From Diacronema lutheri (lineage: Eukaryota > Haptophyta > Pavlovophyceae > Pavlovales > Pavlovaceae): 64,000 nucleotides of DNA. The notes under the pieces were generated by a model. The model ran no database searches and was not told where the DNA came from. It saw only the letters and a program-made list of their open reading frames with translations. Position numbers and translations under genes: made by a program. Positions 31,188-41,706 of this stretch are shown one piece after another; position 1 is the stretch's first letter, and each line of letters opens with the position of its first letter. The stretch covers positions 104,501 through 168,500 of the forward strand of contig JAGTXO010000043.1 of assembly GCA_019448385.1 (NCBI GenBank), read 5' to 3'.

Positions 31188-34100
31188 ATGGAGGTGCTGC
31201 TCGTCACTGACGCAGGGCCGGATCCCGACGACGTGAAAGCGCTGCTCGTGCTCGCGCTGGCGCACATGCACGGGCACGTTCGCCTGTCCGCGGTGATCGC
31301 CAACGGCGGCGGCCGCCCGGATCGGCGCGCACAGCTCGTGCGGCTCATCCTCGATCGCATCGGCGAGCCGGCCGTTCCCGTCGGCGTCGGCTCGGCGGGC
31401 GTGTCTGTGACTGAGCAGCCGCATGAGTGCTCGATGCGCGGGTTCGAGGCGATCGACCCCGCGCGCCTGCTCGACGGCACGGCGTTGCTCGTGCGCACGC
31501 TCGCGCGCGCGCAGCCGCGCGGCGTGACGATGCTCCTCATCTCTGGGCTGCGCGACTTTGCGGACGTCGTCAAGGCGCAACCCGAGCTCGTCGTGCGCAA
31601 GGTGGGCGCCGTCGCGATCCAGGGCGGCCTCGTGCCCGACTCAGCCTCGCCGTTTGGCTACTCGCCCGACACGTCGCAGAACAATGCCTTCGATCCGGAG
31701 GCTGCAAAGGTCGTCTATGACTTTTGCTTCGCGCGCGGCATCCGGATGAGCGTCGTCAGCCGCAACGCGGTGCCGGTGCGCGCGCCTCGTGCGGGCTGAG
31801 CGCTCGCCGCCGCCCCCGGCCGCGGCGCACCGCGCGCTCAGCCCGCGCGCGCCGCGCGCGCACGCGCGGGCCGCACGCTTCTCCGCGCGGTGTCTCTGTG
31901 CGCAGCTGCTGCCGATGCAGCTCGCGCGCTCCTTCGCGGTGCGCACCACGTCGGAGGTGCTGCGATACCTAGCGGACGCGCAATTCCTCGGCCTCGCCGG
32001 CCTGTGGAAGAAGCTGTGCGCCGGCCAGCTGCCCGCGCGGTGCGACAAGGCGTGGTTCTTTGCAACGTTCTGCGGCATCGATGGCGCCGAATTCCATCGC
32101 AGGGAGCTGGCCGCCTTGGACGAGACGGCCGAAATCATCAAAGAGCTGAACGGGTTCGTCAAACCCTACGACGGTGCACGCGCCAGCGGCTTTGCGCCAC
32201 GGATGCGAGGCTGTGGGCGCGTGTGCGGCGCGCACGCGCTCGCACGACGTGCTGAGCGCCGCATCCGCCGCGACGTCCGCGCCCCCCGACCCGCAGTGAT
32301 CGCGGCGATGACCGTGCTGCCGACGACGGCGGGCTGGTTCTCGCCCGCCGCCGAGGTGATGGTGAACGGCACGGCGCACCGGCTGCTGCTCCGCGCCGAG
32401 CACGCGATCGACGTGCGCTCGGTGCACAACCTGCTGCGCGAGACGTACCACTCGGTCGCGCTCCTCGACGCCGACGCGAGCGAGCTCGGTCAGATTCCGC
32501 GCCTGTCGCGCCTGCTGCGCGGCTGTGTGGGCAGGCGCAGCCGCTTCGTGCCGCGCGCGGCACCCCCGGCGCGACCCGTCGCTGCGATGTCGCCGATAGT
32601 GGGATCGCAGCCTCAGCGGCCACGCGGCTCGCCCGAGAACGGGCGGGACAGCGGCGCGCGCCACTCGTCGAGCCGCGCAGCCACCGCGCTGCCGTCGCTG
32701 CGCGCCTCGGCCCTCCCGCCGCCGCGCATCCGAGCGGCGCGCCGTCCCGCCCTGCACGGTGAGCCTGACCGCGAGCCGGACCGCCAGCCGGCCGCCGCGT
32801 GCTTCGGCTGCGCGCCGCTCGTCCTCGCGCTCGCGCGCGCGTCCACGGGCTCGCGCTCGTCCTACGCCAGCGCGGACGAGCGCTCGAGCGTGTCCGGCGC
32901 GCGCCTGTCCGGCGCGGCCTTGGTCGCGCTGCTGCACGCCGAGCGGCTGCGCTCGGCGGACGGCGCGGCGTCGTATGAGCGCACGGCCGAGCTGCTCGCC
33001 GCGGCGGTCGAGGAGGCGCGCGCGCGGCAAGCGGTCGTGGCGCTGCGGATCATCGCGCTCGTGGTGCCGCTGGCCGCGTGCACGCTCGCGCTCTTCTTGT
33101 GGACGACGTTTGTGTGGCGTGGCGTGGGCTCGGGCGAGCGGCACGACGAGCTGCACGTGCTGCGCTCCCATTTTGCGCAGCACAGGACGCAGGCCGTCGT
33201 CGTGGCGGGCGCGTTTGGCGCGACTGGCAACCTGATGATGCTCTGCCATCATCCCTCGCCCGAGCAGCGCACGCGCCTGCTCGCCACCGGCATCTTCGGC
33301 ACGCTCATCGTCGGCGGGACGACCGCGCCGTTCGCCACGCTCCTCGTTCGCCTGGCGCAGGCGAGCGGCGGCGTCCCCGGGCGCGACGAGATTGTGCGCA
33401 CCTTCTGGCTCATGATGGTCGCTGCATCCGCTTGGCAAGTTGGCGCAAACCTCTGCGTGTGCTCGCTCAGCCTGGCGCTCCTCTGGCGCAACCGATCCGA
33501 TGCGCAGTGCCTTCTCTGCGGGCAGTGGCGGTGCCTCGCCCTCACCTACGCGGGCGGCGCGCTCACGCAAGCGACGCAGTCCGCGGCGTACGCGCTCGAC
33601 GGCTTCTATACGACGGCGCCAGGCGACGAGCGCGGCGCAGCGGCCGCGCGCGCCGTGCTCTCGACGGCGCCCACCCTCCTCTTCGGCCTCGCCGCCGTCT
33701 TCGCCGCGTCGCCGTGGCTGCAGAGGCGCGCACAGGCGCTCGCCGCGCAGCCGCGGAGCGGGATGCAGGGCGTCGTCGCGTCGCTCGCGCCGCTCGTCGG
33801 GTACGGCTCGGCCGAGGGCGCGCGCGACGCGGTCGAGCTGTGCGCCGAGGCGCGCGCCGCGCTGCGCGGCGTCGCGCTCGACGATGCTGGGCTCGACGCG
33901 CTCGGTGCGGCGTGGCTCAACGTCGAGGCGCGGGATCCGATCGTCGCGCCAGAGCTCACGGCGAGCACGTCGACGGCACTGTCGAACTCGGAGCGCCTCT
34001 CGGCCGCGGCCACCAACGACGGTCGCGCGGACGGCGGCGGGTGGCCGCGCGGCTCGTCGCTCGAACTCTCGCGAGGGTTGGAGGCTGCGAGCGGCGAGGC

Positions 34101-35004
34101 GGCTCGGCCCGAGCGCACGCCAAGAGGTCCAGCGACCCGATCCGAAAACATGCCGCGGCAGCAGCGCGACCGAGCCGCCGAGCCCCCAGGCGCGCGGACG
34201 CTGTGCGTCGACGCGTACGACTGGTACGTCGTGCACCACGCCGGCGATCACGCGAGCGCAAAGCTCGCCGCGCTGCGCGCCTCCGCGCGCCGTTTCGAGC
34301 GGAGCACTGGTCGGCCGCCCGTCGCGTTCATCGACACGCTGTGCGAGCTGCCCGATGCGCGAGCGGTTGCGCCGCGCTCAAAGCTGGCGAGCGCAGCCGC
34401 GCGCTTCTCGCGTACGCGCGTCGCCTCCGCTCCGTCGCCACACGACGCGAATTTGCGTGCAAGTGCCGCGACGACCGCTGGCGGCTTCACCGATGCGTCG
34501 CACGCGGACAGTTCGCCATGGGCTGCTGACATTGCTACGCCCACGAACTCACGCCAGACCAGCGGCGCCGGCGCGGTGGGCCGGCGCGGCGCGGTGCGTT
34601 CGCTCGAGCACCTGCCCGTGCGGCTGGCGCGCTCGGCGCACCTCGTCGTGCTCGCGTCCGCGCCGCTCTTCGAGCAGCTGCGGCCCGCGCTCGACATCCT
34701 CGTCTGGCGGCTGATGGGCGGCGGGCAGGACACAATCCAGCTGCTGCCCATCGTCGAGGGCAAGCGCGCGAGCGACGCGCTGCTCGCCGCCGTCGACGCG
34801 TTCCACGTCATGTACTGCGACGAGCCGCGGCTGGCGGAGCGGCGGCGTGTCGCGCGCTCGGTCGACACGGCGAGCATGGGCGCAATCAACGAGGCGGTGC
34901 GCGCGCTCTACCCGGCGGTGCGTGATGAGCTGAACCTGGGGCGCGCGGAAGCGGGCGCACTCTCGAAGGCCGACGCTGATGACGGCGGTCGCGGCTGGAT
35001 GTGA
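31188..35004 (+). CDS. Nucleoside hydrolase fused to six membrane helices and a TIR-like domain
   Basis: The model joins 31188-31775, 31906-32173 and 32297-35004 and gives 1,187 aa. Introns begin GTGCGC and GTGCAC; the second join restores KPYDVIAAM. The first 350 residues are an inosine-uridine-type nucleoside hydrolase: LVTDAGPDPDD at 5-15 (metal-binding Asp cluster), VIANGGG, LISGLRDFADV, and a C-terminal YDVIAAMTVLP. After about 150 disordered residues come six hydrophobic helices (about 530-760), such as VALRIIALVVPLAACTLALF and LLFGLAAVFAASPWL. A long Ser-rich loop follows. From about residue 921 there is a TIR-like module, YDWYVVHHAGDHASAKLAAL, with a second block LEHLPVRLARSAHLVVLAS. 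This resembles microalgal membrane TIR-like proteins, but the usual WCxxE region reads LRPALDI. No stop separates the domains. An ATG at 32587 leaves open two adjacent genes with an unseen intron between them. Confidence 0.6.
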
Positions 35005-35075
35005 CCATGGAAAATGTCGTGAAGGTCTAAAAACTAGATTCGAGCATGTCACAATTCCACTTGGCAGCGCGCGGC

Positions 35076-35688
35076 TCATGACGCGACCAGGCCGGCGGGT
35101 CCGGTGCCCGTGTTCGTGACGAGTGGCCGGAAGCCAAGCTCCTCGACGGGAATGCCAAACTCGGTGAGCTTGGACTCGTACACACGGATCACGTCGTTGT
35201 GCGCCTTGGTGACGCGGTCGAGCTCGTACTGCAACGACTTGAGCGCGCCGTTCTTTGCGTCGAGCACGTCGTCGAGCTTCTTGGCGACAGCGCCGAGCAT
35301 CGTCGGGTCGAGATTGGACGCGGCGAGCACCTCCGAGAGTTGCGCCTCCTTCTTCTCGAGCGACTCGGCCTGGCGGCGCGCGCGCGCGGGCCGTGCAGGC
35401 GGGCGCACGCGAGCGGCGCGTGAGCGGCGGCAAGCGCAGCGCACGACGCCGCGGCGCGTGACGCGCGCTGTGCGCACCTGTGCCTCGAGCTTCTTCTCGA
35501 GGAGGATGTTCTTGAAGCCGCTCTTCTGCTGCACCTCGTAGATGGTCGACTCGAAGTGCTCGTACAGCTCGTCGCGCTCCTTCTCGACGGCGCCGAAGCG
35601 CTGCTCGAGGACCTCGTGCTCCCACGTCAGGTCGCGCAGCTGCGTCTCGAGCACGTGCAGCCTGCACGGGCAGGGGCGGGGGAAGGAA

Positions 35689-35724
<36 letters not shown>

Positions 35725-38664
35725 GGGGGGGGAGGGGAGGGGACGCACGACGCCGGACGCGTCTCTCTCCCCATCTTGCTTGCCACCCCCCTCCCCCCCC
35801 CCCCCCCTCCCCTCCCAATCCCTCCCTCCCTTCCCCACTGCCCCGAGCGGCGCACCTCGACTTTGCGTTCTGCAAGCTCATCTTGTCCTTCTGGTAGTTG
35901 GCGAGCTCGTGACGCAGCTTCTCGACCTCCTTGAGCGCGCGCGTCAGCGGCTCGGAGAGCTTCTTGTTCTCCTGCGCGATCTCGAACATGAGCTTCTCGT
36001 TTGCCGCGAGCTGCGCGCCGACGCGCGGCGCGGCGCGGCGCGGCGCGCGTCAGTGCGCGTGTCAGTGCGCGTGACATAAACAAAAAGGCGCGTGCCAGTG
36101 CGCGTGTCAGTGCGCGTGCGCGCGTCAAGCGCGGGGCGAGCACACGCGGGGCGGCGGCGGCGCGCCTTTTTGTTCATGTCGGCGACCTCCTCCTTGAGGG
36201 AGCGGATCAGGTCGAGGTTGTTGTGCGTGATGTCGTTGTAGTAGTTTTTGATCTCGCCAAAAGCCTTCTCGTGCCTGCGCATCAGCTCGTTAATGTGCCC
36301 GTTCTTGCGCTCCTGGATCTCGAGGATCTCAACCTGCGCTCGCAGAGGACGCGGGCGGCAGGCCACGCGCAGCCGCAGCGCGTCGGGCGAGGCGGCGACG
36401 TGCGCTGCGCGCGCGGAGCGACGGCACATGCGTGTGTGCCGCCCAGCAGGACTCCGAGCAGGACTCCGAGCAGGACTCCGAGCGCTGGCAGACGGCACGT
36501 GCGCACCGCGCGCTGGCAGACGGGCGCGCGGCGCGTGTGTGCCGCCTCGCCTTCCTGCGCAGCTCGAGCTCGTCCCTGAGCAGCTTCATCTTCTTCTCCG
36601 CCTTGAGCTGCAGCTCCTTGACGTTGCGCTCGTACTCCTGCCGCAGCTTGGTGATGTTCTTGTCGTGCTCCTGGCAGGGAGGGGAGGAGGGGAGGAAGGA
36701 GGGAGGGGGGGGGGGGGGGGGGGGTGAGGGGAGGGGTAGGGGAAGGGAGGGAGGGGGTCAGGGAAGAGCATCGAGGGGAGGATGAGCGGGACGACAAGAC
36801 ACACCGGCGGGGTGCAACGCGGCGCATGGCCGTGCCAGCCGCCACACGAGCAGGCGCAGCGCACACGGAGCGCTGTGCCAGCTGCCAGCCCCAGCTGCCA
36901 GCCCACTCGCACACGGAGCGCTGTGCCGCCACACGAGCAGGCGCAGCGCACACGGAGCGCTGTGCCAGCTGCCAGCCCCAGCTGCCAGCCCACTCGCACA
37001 CGGAGCGCTGTGCCGCCACACGAGCAGGCGCAGCGCACACGGAGCGCGGCAGGGCGTGCGGTGCGCTGTGCCCCGCGGCAGGGCGCAGGGCGGCACCGCA
37101 GGCGCCCACCTGCTTGAGCTCGCGGATCACATCCTCGTGCGCAAGCTCGAGCTCCTTGAGCTCGAGCTTCAGCGAGCGCTTGTCGCGCTTGAGCTCAGCC
37201 TCGCGCGCGGCGTGCTCGTCGAACTGCAGCCGGAGCGCAACCTCGCCCTCCGTCTTGAGCGTTGCCACTGCGCGCGCAGAGGCGGGCGGCGAATGGGCGC
37301 GCGCGCAGCGCAAGCGGACGGTGCGCGGTGGTAAGGGCGCGCCCTGCGGCCCAGCAGACGAGGAGGGGGGGGGGGGGGGGGGGGGGGGGGCTCTGATGCC
37401 CCCATCGCTGCACGTGCGAGCGCTAGGCAGCGCCGAGGCGATACGGCTGCGCGGCAGCCGCGCGAGCCCGCCGCGCGTTGGCGCGACCGCGCCGCTCGAC
37501 GCGAGCTGCGCAGCCGCCATGCGCCACCCGCGTGCCACCCCCTCGCCCTGCCACACCCTTCCGGCGCTCAGCGAGCGGCTCGCTTGAACGCTGGCGCGCC
37601 CCTGTCCTGCAGGGGACGCAGCGGCGGCCCCGTCCTGCAGGGGACGCAGCCGTCCGCCGACCGCCGTCCACCGTGCGCCACGGGCAGCCGCCCGTGCGCA
37701 GCGCACCCGGCGACGACGCGCTCACCGAGGCGCGTGCAGCAGACGCACGTGCAACGATGGAGGCCCAACGGACGAAACGCGACGATGGGCCAAGCGTGGC
37801 TCGCCCACCTCCACGCGGACCAGCCGCGCCGCGCAGAGCGCGAGCTGCGCGGCGCAGCCAAAGAGCAGCGCTCTCGGCACGCCCGGGTCGTCCGCCGAGG
37901 CCGTGCGATGCCTGCCGGCCCTCGCCCGGCCGCAGCGCGCCGCGCGCCACGGCCGCCGCCGCCCGCGCGCACCGTTGTTCTGGTGCTCGTAGAGGAGGTG
38001 CTTGACCTTCTGCTTGTACACCTTGATCTCCACCTGATGCCGCTCCTCGAGCTCCTCGCCCTCGCGGTCCTTGTTGCGCAGCTCGGCTTTGCGGTCGTCG
38101 AGCTCCTTCTTGCTGATCTCCCAGAACGTGTTGATCTTGTCCTGCGCGCGAGATAGCACGCCAGGCGGCGTAGCGGGCGTGGCATGGCGGACGGCGTCAG
38201 GCCGGTAGGCGCGAGGCGGACCGTGCGCGGCGCGGAGCGGACCGCGCGCGCGGCACGGCGGCCCGTGCGGCCGGCAGCGGCCGGCAAGCATGCCGCCAGG
38301 GCGCCGAGGTGCGCCGCCGTCGGCACGGCCGCGCGGCGTCGGGGTGCGCGCGCGCGCACGCGCTCGAGCTGGAAATAATTGCGCTCGACGCGCTCGTGGT
38401 CGAGCTCGGCCAGAAGCTCATTGACCTTCTCCTGCAGCGACTCGACCGTGACCGCGCCGTCGTTTGCGTCGGCCTTCTTGTCGCTCTTCCCGCCCTTCCC
38501 ACCCTTCCCGCCCTTGCCCTTCGAGCCCTTGGCCGCCTTGGGCGCCTGAAGCGCAGCGCATACACGCGTGGGCGCGGCGCCCGCGCCTCAGCCCGGCGTG
38601 CGCGCGGCGCATCAGCGCGCCCTACGCTGTGCACACTCGCTGCCGGCGGCGAGGCGCCCACCAT
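35076..38664 (-). CDS. GAS8: GAS8 / DRC4, dynein regulatory complex subunit, nine exons
   Basis: The exons are 38664-38662 (only ATG), 38545-38360, 38141-37973, 37267-37110, 36670-36551, 36333-36166, 36010-35856, 35661-35478 and 35369-35076, giving 478 aa, the same length as the human protein as I recall it. Segments align without gaps to that protein: MAPK..., [88 protein letters not shown] and [11 protein letters not shown]4 is a coiled-coil scaffold of the nexin-dynein regulatory complex on the 96-nm axonemal repeat, controlling dynein and also cytoplasmic microtubule linkage. Introns 5 and 6 use GC donors (AAG|GCGAGG and AAG|GCGCGC), fixed by the protein alignment; the others use GT. Introns contain G/C homopolymers and an 87-bp tandem duplication. 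The start is 47 bp from that of the divergent TBC gene. Confidence 0.95.
36075..36178. repeat. Inverted repeat spanning the exon 6 donor of GAS8
   Basis: CATAAACAAAAAGGCGCG (36075-36092) and the complement of CATGAACAAAAAGGCGCG (36161-36178) match at 17 of 18 positions with 68 bases between. One arm is the end of exon 6 plus the GC donor. In pre-mRNA the two arms would pair and enclose the 5' splice site. Between them lie short repeats of CAGTGCGCGTGT. Confidence 0.85.
36841..37047 (-). repeat. 87-bp tandem repeat in GAS8 intron 4
   Basis: Units start at 36841 and 36928, with a partial third at 37015. Each contains CACACGGAGCGCTGTGCCAG followed by CTGCCAGCCC sub-repeats. The copies are essentially identical, suggesting a recent duplication. 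Confidence 0.9.
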
Positions 38665-38711
38665 GACGGTTACTCCCCTTCGCCCTGCTTTTGCAGCCAA
38701 CCTGCCAAGTA
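38665..38711. promoter_or_regulatory. 47-bp divergent spacer between GAS8 and the TBC gene
   Basis: The GAS8 ATG (38664, -) and the TBC ATG (38712, +) are separated by 47 bases, so the 5' UTRs and promoters must overlap. No TATA-like element is visible; a pyrimidine-rich stretch CTTTTGCAGCC occupies the middle of the + strand. Confidence 0.5.
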
Positions 38712-40132
38712 ATGGCGGAGGTGGTCGGTTGCGGATGTGCTCCGACGGTCCGTAGGCGACGGGGCTGGCGGCGGCCCGGCTCGGTGTTTCCGCTCGAGGC
38801 GATAATCGTCAGCACCGCCACTGCACCTGCCGCGCTGCCGCCGCTCTCGCTCGCCGAGCTCGACGCCACGCCCGGCCTCGTCGAGCCGGACGGCGCGCTC
38901 GGCGACGTGCCCGCGCTCCTCGCGCGCGTGCACGAGTCGGGCATCGAGCCGACGCTGAGGCCGCGGCTGTGGTTGCACTTGCTCGGTGTCGTGCCGTGGC
39001 GCGCCTCGGCCGTCCGCCTCGCCACCCTCCGCGCCAAGCGCGCGCATGCGTACGCCGCTGCGCTCGCGCTGTGGGCGGCCGACGACGAGGCGGGCGCGCT
39101 CGGCGCGTGCGCGCACGGCAGCGTCGCAAAGTACCACCGAATCATCGCGGTGGACGTGCCGCGGACTGACCGCGCGCTCGACCGCTGGCGCGCGCCGGAG
39201 AGCCTCGCGCCGCTTCGCCGCGTCCTCCTGTCCGCATGCGCGTTGTCGAGCGCACCGGGCTACTTCCAGGGGATGAATGACCTCGCAGCCGTGCTGCTGG
39301 ACGCATTGGGCGGCGATGAAGCGGACGCGTTCGCCAGCTTCGTCGCGCTGCTCCATGGCAAGCTGGCCCTCAGCTTTGAGGACGAGCAGCGCGGTATCTG
39401 GCGGCAGGCCGCGGCGGTGGTCGGCGCGCTCCGCGCGATCGACCCGCCGCTCCACGCCGCGCTCGGCGCGGCGGGCGCGATCGGCGACAATGGCGAATGC
39501 CTCGTGCTCTTCCAGCCCATCTTTCTCGCGCTCAAGCGCGAGATCGGCACGGGCCCAAAGGGTGGGCGGCGCGCGCACGCGCACGGTGACGCTGCAGCTT
39601 TTGCCCCAACCACCCCACCCCACCCCCCCACCCACCCCCCCGAAACCTGCCCGCAGGCGACTACGAGGGCGTGTGCCGGGCGTGGGAGACGTGGTGGGCG
39701 GCGGCCGACCCGCTCGCGCCTTCCGGCCGCGCGACCTCTGGCCGCACGAACTGCGGCTGCGCGCACTATGAGCTCGTGCTCATCCTCGCCTTTCTCGAGC
39801 TGCACCGCGCTGCGATCCGATCCAACCGGCAAGGCGTCGCCGGCCTGACCAAGCTGCTCAATGGCGGCGGCGCGGGCGCGATTGATCCGCGCGAGCTGCT
39901 GCGGTACGCGCGCGCGATCCACACGGCGCTGTGGGAATTCGCGGACAGGCGCGGCGCGCGCGGCGGCGGCGGCGGTGGCGGCAGCGGCGGCGGCGACTCG
40001 GCAGGCGGGTCCGTCCACGCGATCCTCACCAGCCAGCGCCTCGTCGTCGCCAGCTCACCTTACAGTACGCCGCCGGCCGTGCGCAGCTCGACAGACGCGC
40101 CGACGCTGCTCGACGCCGCGCTCTCTGCCTGA
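38712..40132 (+). CDS. TBC-domain Rab GTPase-activating protein
   Basis: The model joins 38712-39561 and 39657-40132 and gives 441 aa. The 95-bp intron begins GTGGGC and ends CCCGCAG, phase 1, giving TGPKGDYEGVCRAWETWW. TBC landmarks in order are RPRLWLHLLG (about residue 84), IIAVDVPR at 144-151 with the arginine finger R151, YFQGMNDL at 184-191 with the glutamine finger Q186, and the late ELVLILAFLELHR helix. Both catalytic fingers are present, so it should accelerate GTP hydrolysis on a Rab and act in membrane traffic. The overall order fits the TBC1D15/17 type, but the Rab partner cannot be told. A Gly-rich loop (about residues 390-405) and a short C-terminus end the protein. Its 5' end overlaps the promoter of the ciliary gene GAS8. 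Confidence 0.82.
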
Positions 40133-40438
40133 GGCACGCGCGGAAAGGGCCCACCGCAAGCACTTCACGCATTTGCAGAATCTGAGAAATGCCGAACGTT
40201 ATCGCGCGCAAGCGCGCGCACGCTGGCGCTGGAAGCACGCGGCGTCCGAACAGCGGACCCGCCTGCCGAGGAAAAGTTTAGTGAACAGCGGAACTGGAAC
40301 GATGGAACCGCAGGCGGCGCGCGCGCGCGCCACTGCCGGAAGCCATGCGAGATGAAGCGTGTCGATGAGTGAACCGATTGCGCCCGCGAAGAGACGATGG
40401 CCGGCGTGTGCGGGACGCATGCGGCAGGTCGTTGTTCT
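40133..40438. other. Spacer between convergent gene ends
   Basis: These 306 bp lie between the TBC stop and the stop of the zinc-finger gene. I see no ORF or repeat beyond local GC-rich stretches; it presumably holds the two 3' UTRs. Confidence 0.4.
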
Positions 40439-41139
40439 TCAGCAAGCCATAGGCTCAGGCGTGATCATGATGGCGTCGTCCGAGTGGTCGGCGGAGGAGG
40501 AGTCGTTGTCGCTTGCCGCGATCGCCGCTGCGACGAGCAGCTGGAACGCGTGCGGCGTCTGCGAGAGCGCCGAGCCGCGCCGGACGACGGGTGGCGCGCC
40601 CGCGCGCGCGGCGTCCAGCGGCTCGGCGCGGGCTTCTTGCAAATCGCCCTCGGCGACGGCAGGGCCAAAGGCGGCGCGCTCGGGGAAGACATAAGCGGGC
40701 CCGACGCGCCCGTCCAGCTCGTCCATCAACGAGACGCCGCTCACCGCCGCCGCGCGGAGCATGTTGATCGAGCAGTAGGAGCCCGATGCGAACGATGCCT
40801 GGCGCGAGAGCGGCAAGCTCCACTCGTCGCCATCGACGACGCAGTGACAGGGGAGCTTCTCCGCGTCGCGCTCGGCAACCCATTGCGAGTGGTGCCGTCG
40901 TGCGTGCTTCCGCGCTGCGTCCGGGTGCGCGTACCGCCGTCCGCAGCCTGCGTGGTCGGCGCGGCGGGCGGGCGGGCAGGCGTGAGCGCAGGTTCGAGCG
41001 ACAGCTCGCGGGCGCGACGCGGTGCGGGTGCGGCAGGCAGACGAAGTAAAAGAATCGCGCGCGCGCGCACGCGCGCGCGCACGCGCGCACCAGCATACGC
41101 GCACGCAAAGTTGCACGTGCTCTGCGTCGCTACGATCAT
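40439..41139 (-). CDS. Single C2H2 zinc-finger protein, finger split by an intron
   Basis: The exons are 41139-41091 and 40947-40439, giving 185 aa. The intron starts GTGCGC and ends ACGCAG in phase 1. Joining the exons creates FACAYAGCGRRYAHPDAARK then HARRHH, a C-x4-C-x12-H-x3-H finger with the GC(G/K)RY and RKH.R..H pattern of algal single-finger proteins. Neither exon alone holds the finger, which strongly supports this splicing. The rest of the protein has a Ser/Asp-rich C-terminal tail (SDNDSSSADHSDD) that could be an activation or phosphorylation region. Likely a DNA- or RNA-binding regulator; targets unknown. A TATA-like AT-rich patch lies about 80 bp upstream of the ATG. Confidence 0.6.
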
Positions 41140-41706
41140 GCCAGCGCGGACGGACGTGTGGAGCTGCGCCCGTGGTAGCCGCTCCAACGGGGCCGTGTTG
41201 GAATCCCTACCTCTTTTAAAATATATTCCCGGGATTACAATTAATTGTTTTTCCCCCGCGATGGCGGGAAGGGCGGCGAGCCGGCGAGGGAGATCATTTT
41301 GGCCACGCGCGCCGCGCGGAGCGCCGCGCGTGTCGAGCTCAACTGCAGATGGAATGGCACTGGCAAGCTCACTCCCTGATGGCGTCGCGTTGAGCGCAGC
41401 GGCCTGATCGGCGCAGGCTTGCGCGCGCGCCGCGCAGGCTCACCCGCGTCCCGACTCCCGAGAAGGCTCAGGCCGCGCGGTGTGATCGGCGCCCCGCACC
41501 GGAGCCGAGCACCGCGGCATACGCGGTGTTCGGCGCACAGGCCATGCTCGCCGCTCGCGCGCAGGCCAGCACTTGGGCTCGCGCGCGCTCAGAATTCGCG
41601 AGCCGCAACGCACCGCGGCAGCGCGCCAGCCGCCAGCGGACTACGACCGCGCCACACTGGAACAGCAAAAGGTGCCTCCAGCGCTCCAGTGCCACCCAGT
41701 TCGGCG
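41140..41706. promoter_or_regulatory. Divergent promoter region with AT-rich patch and 12-bp palindrome
   Basis: This 567-bp region lies between the zinc-finger gene (-) and the second GT25 gene (+). At 41213-41250 GC content drops abruptly. The patch reads TTTTAAAATATATT on the + strand, a TATA-like sequence in either orientation, followed by the perfect palindrome ACAATTAATTGT (41237-41248). The rest is GC-rich with no supported coding sequence. Confidence 0.45.

Noticed and set aside
41419-41706. Upstream part of the ORF leading into the second GT25 gene
   Set aside because: The ATG at 41707 is directly followed by a signal peptide; the upstream residues look like translated GC-rich non-coding DNA.
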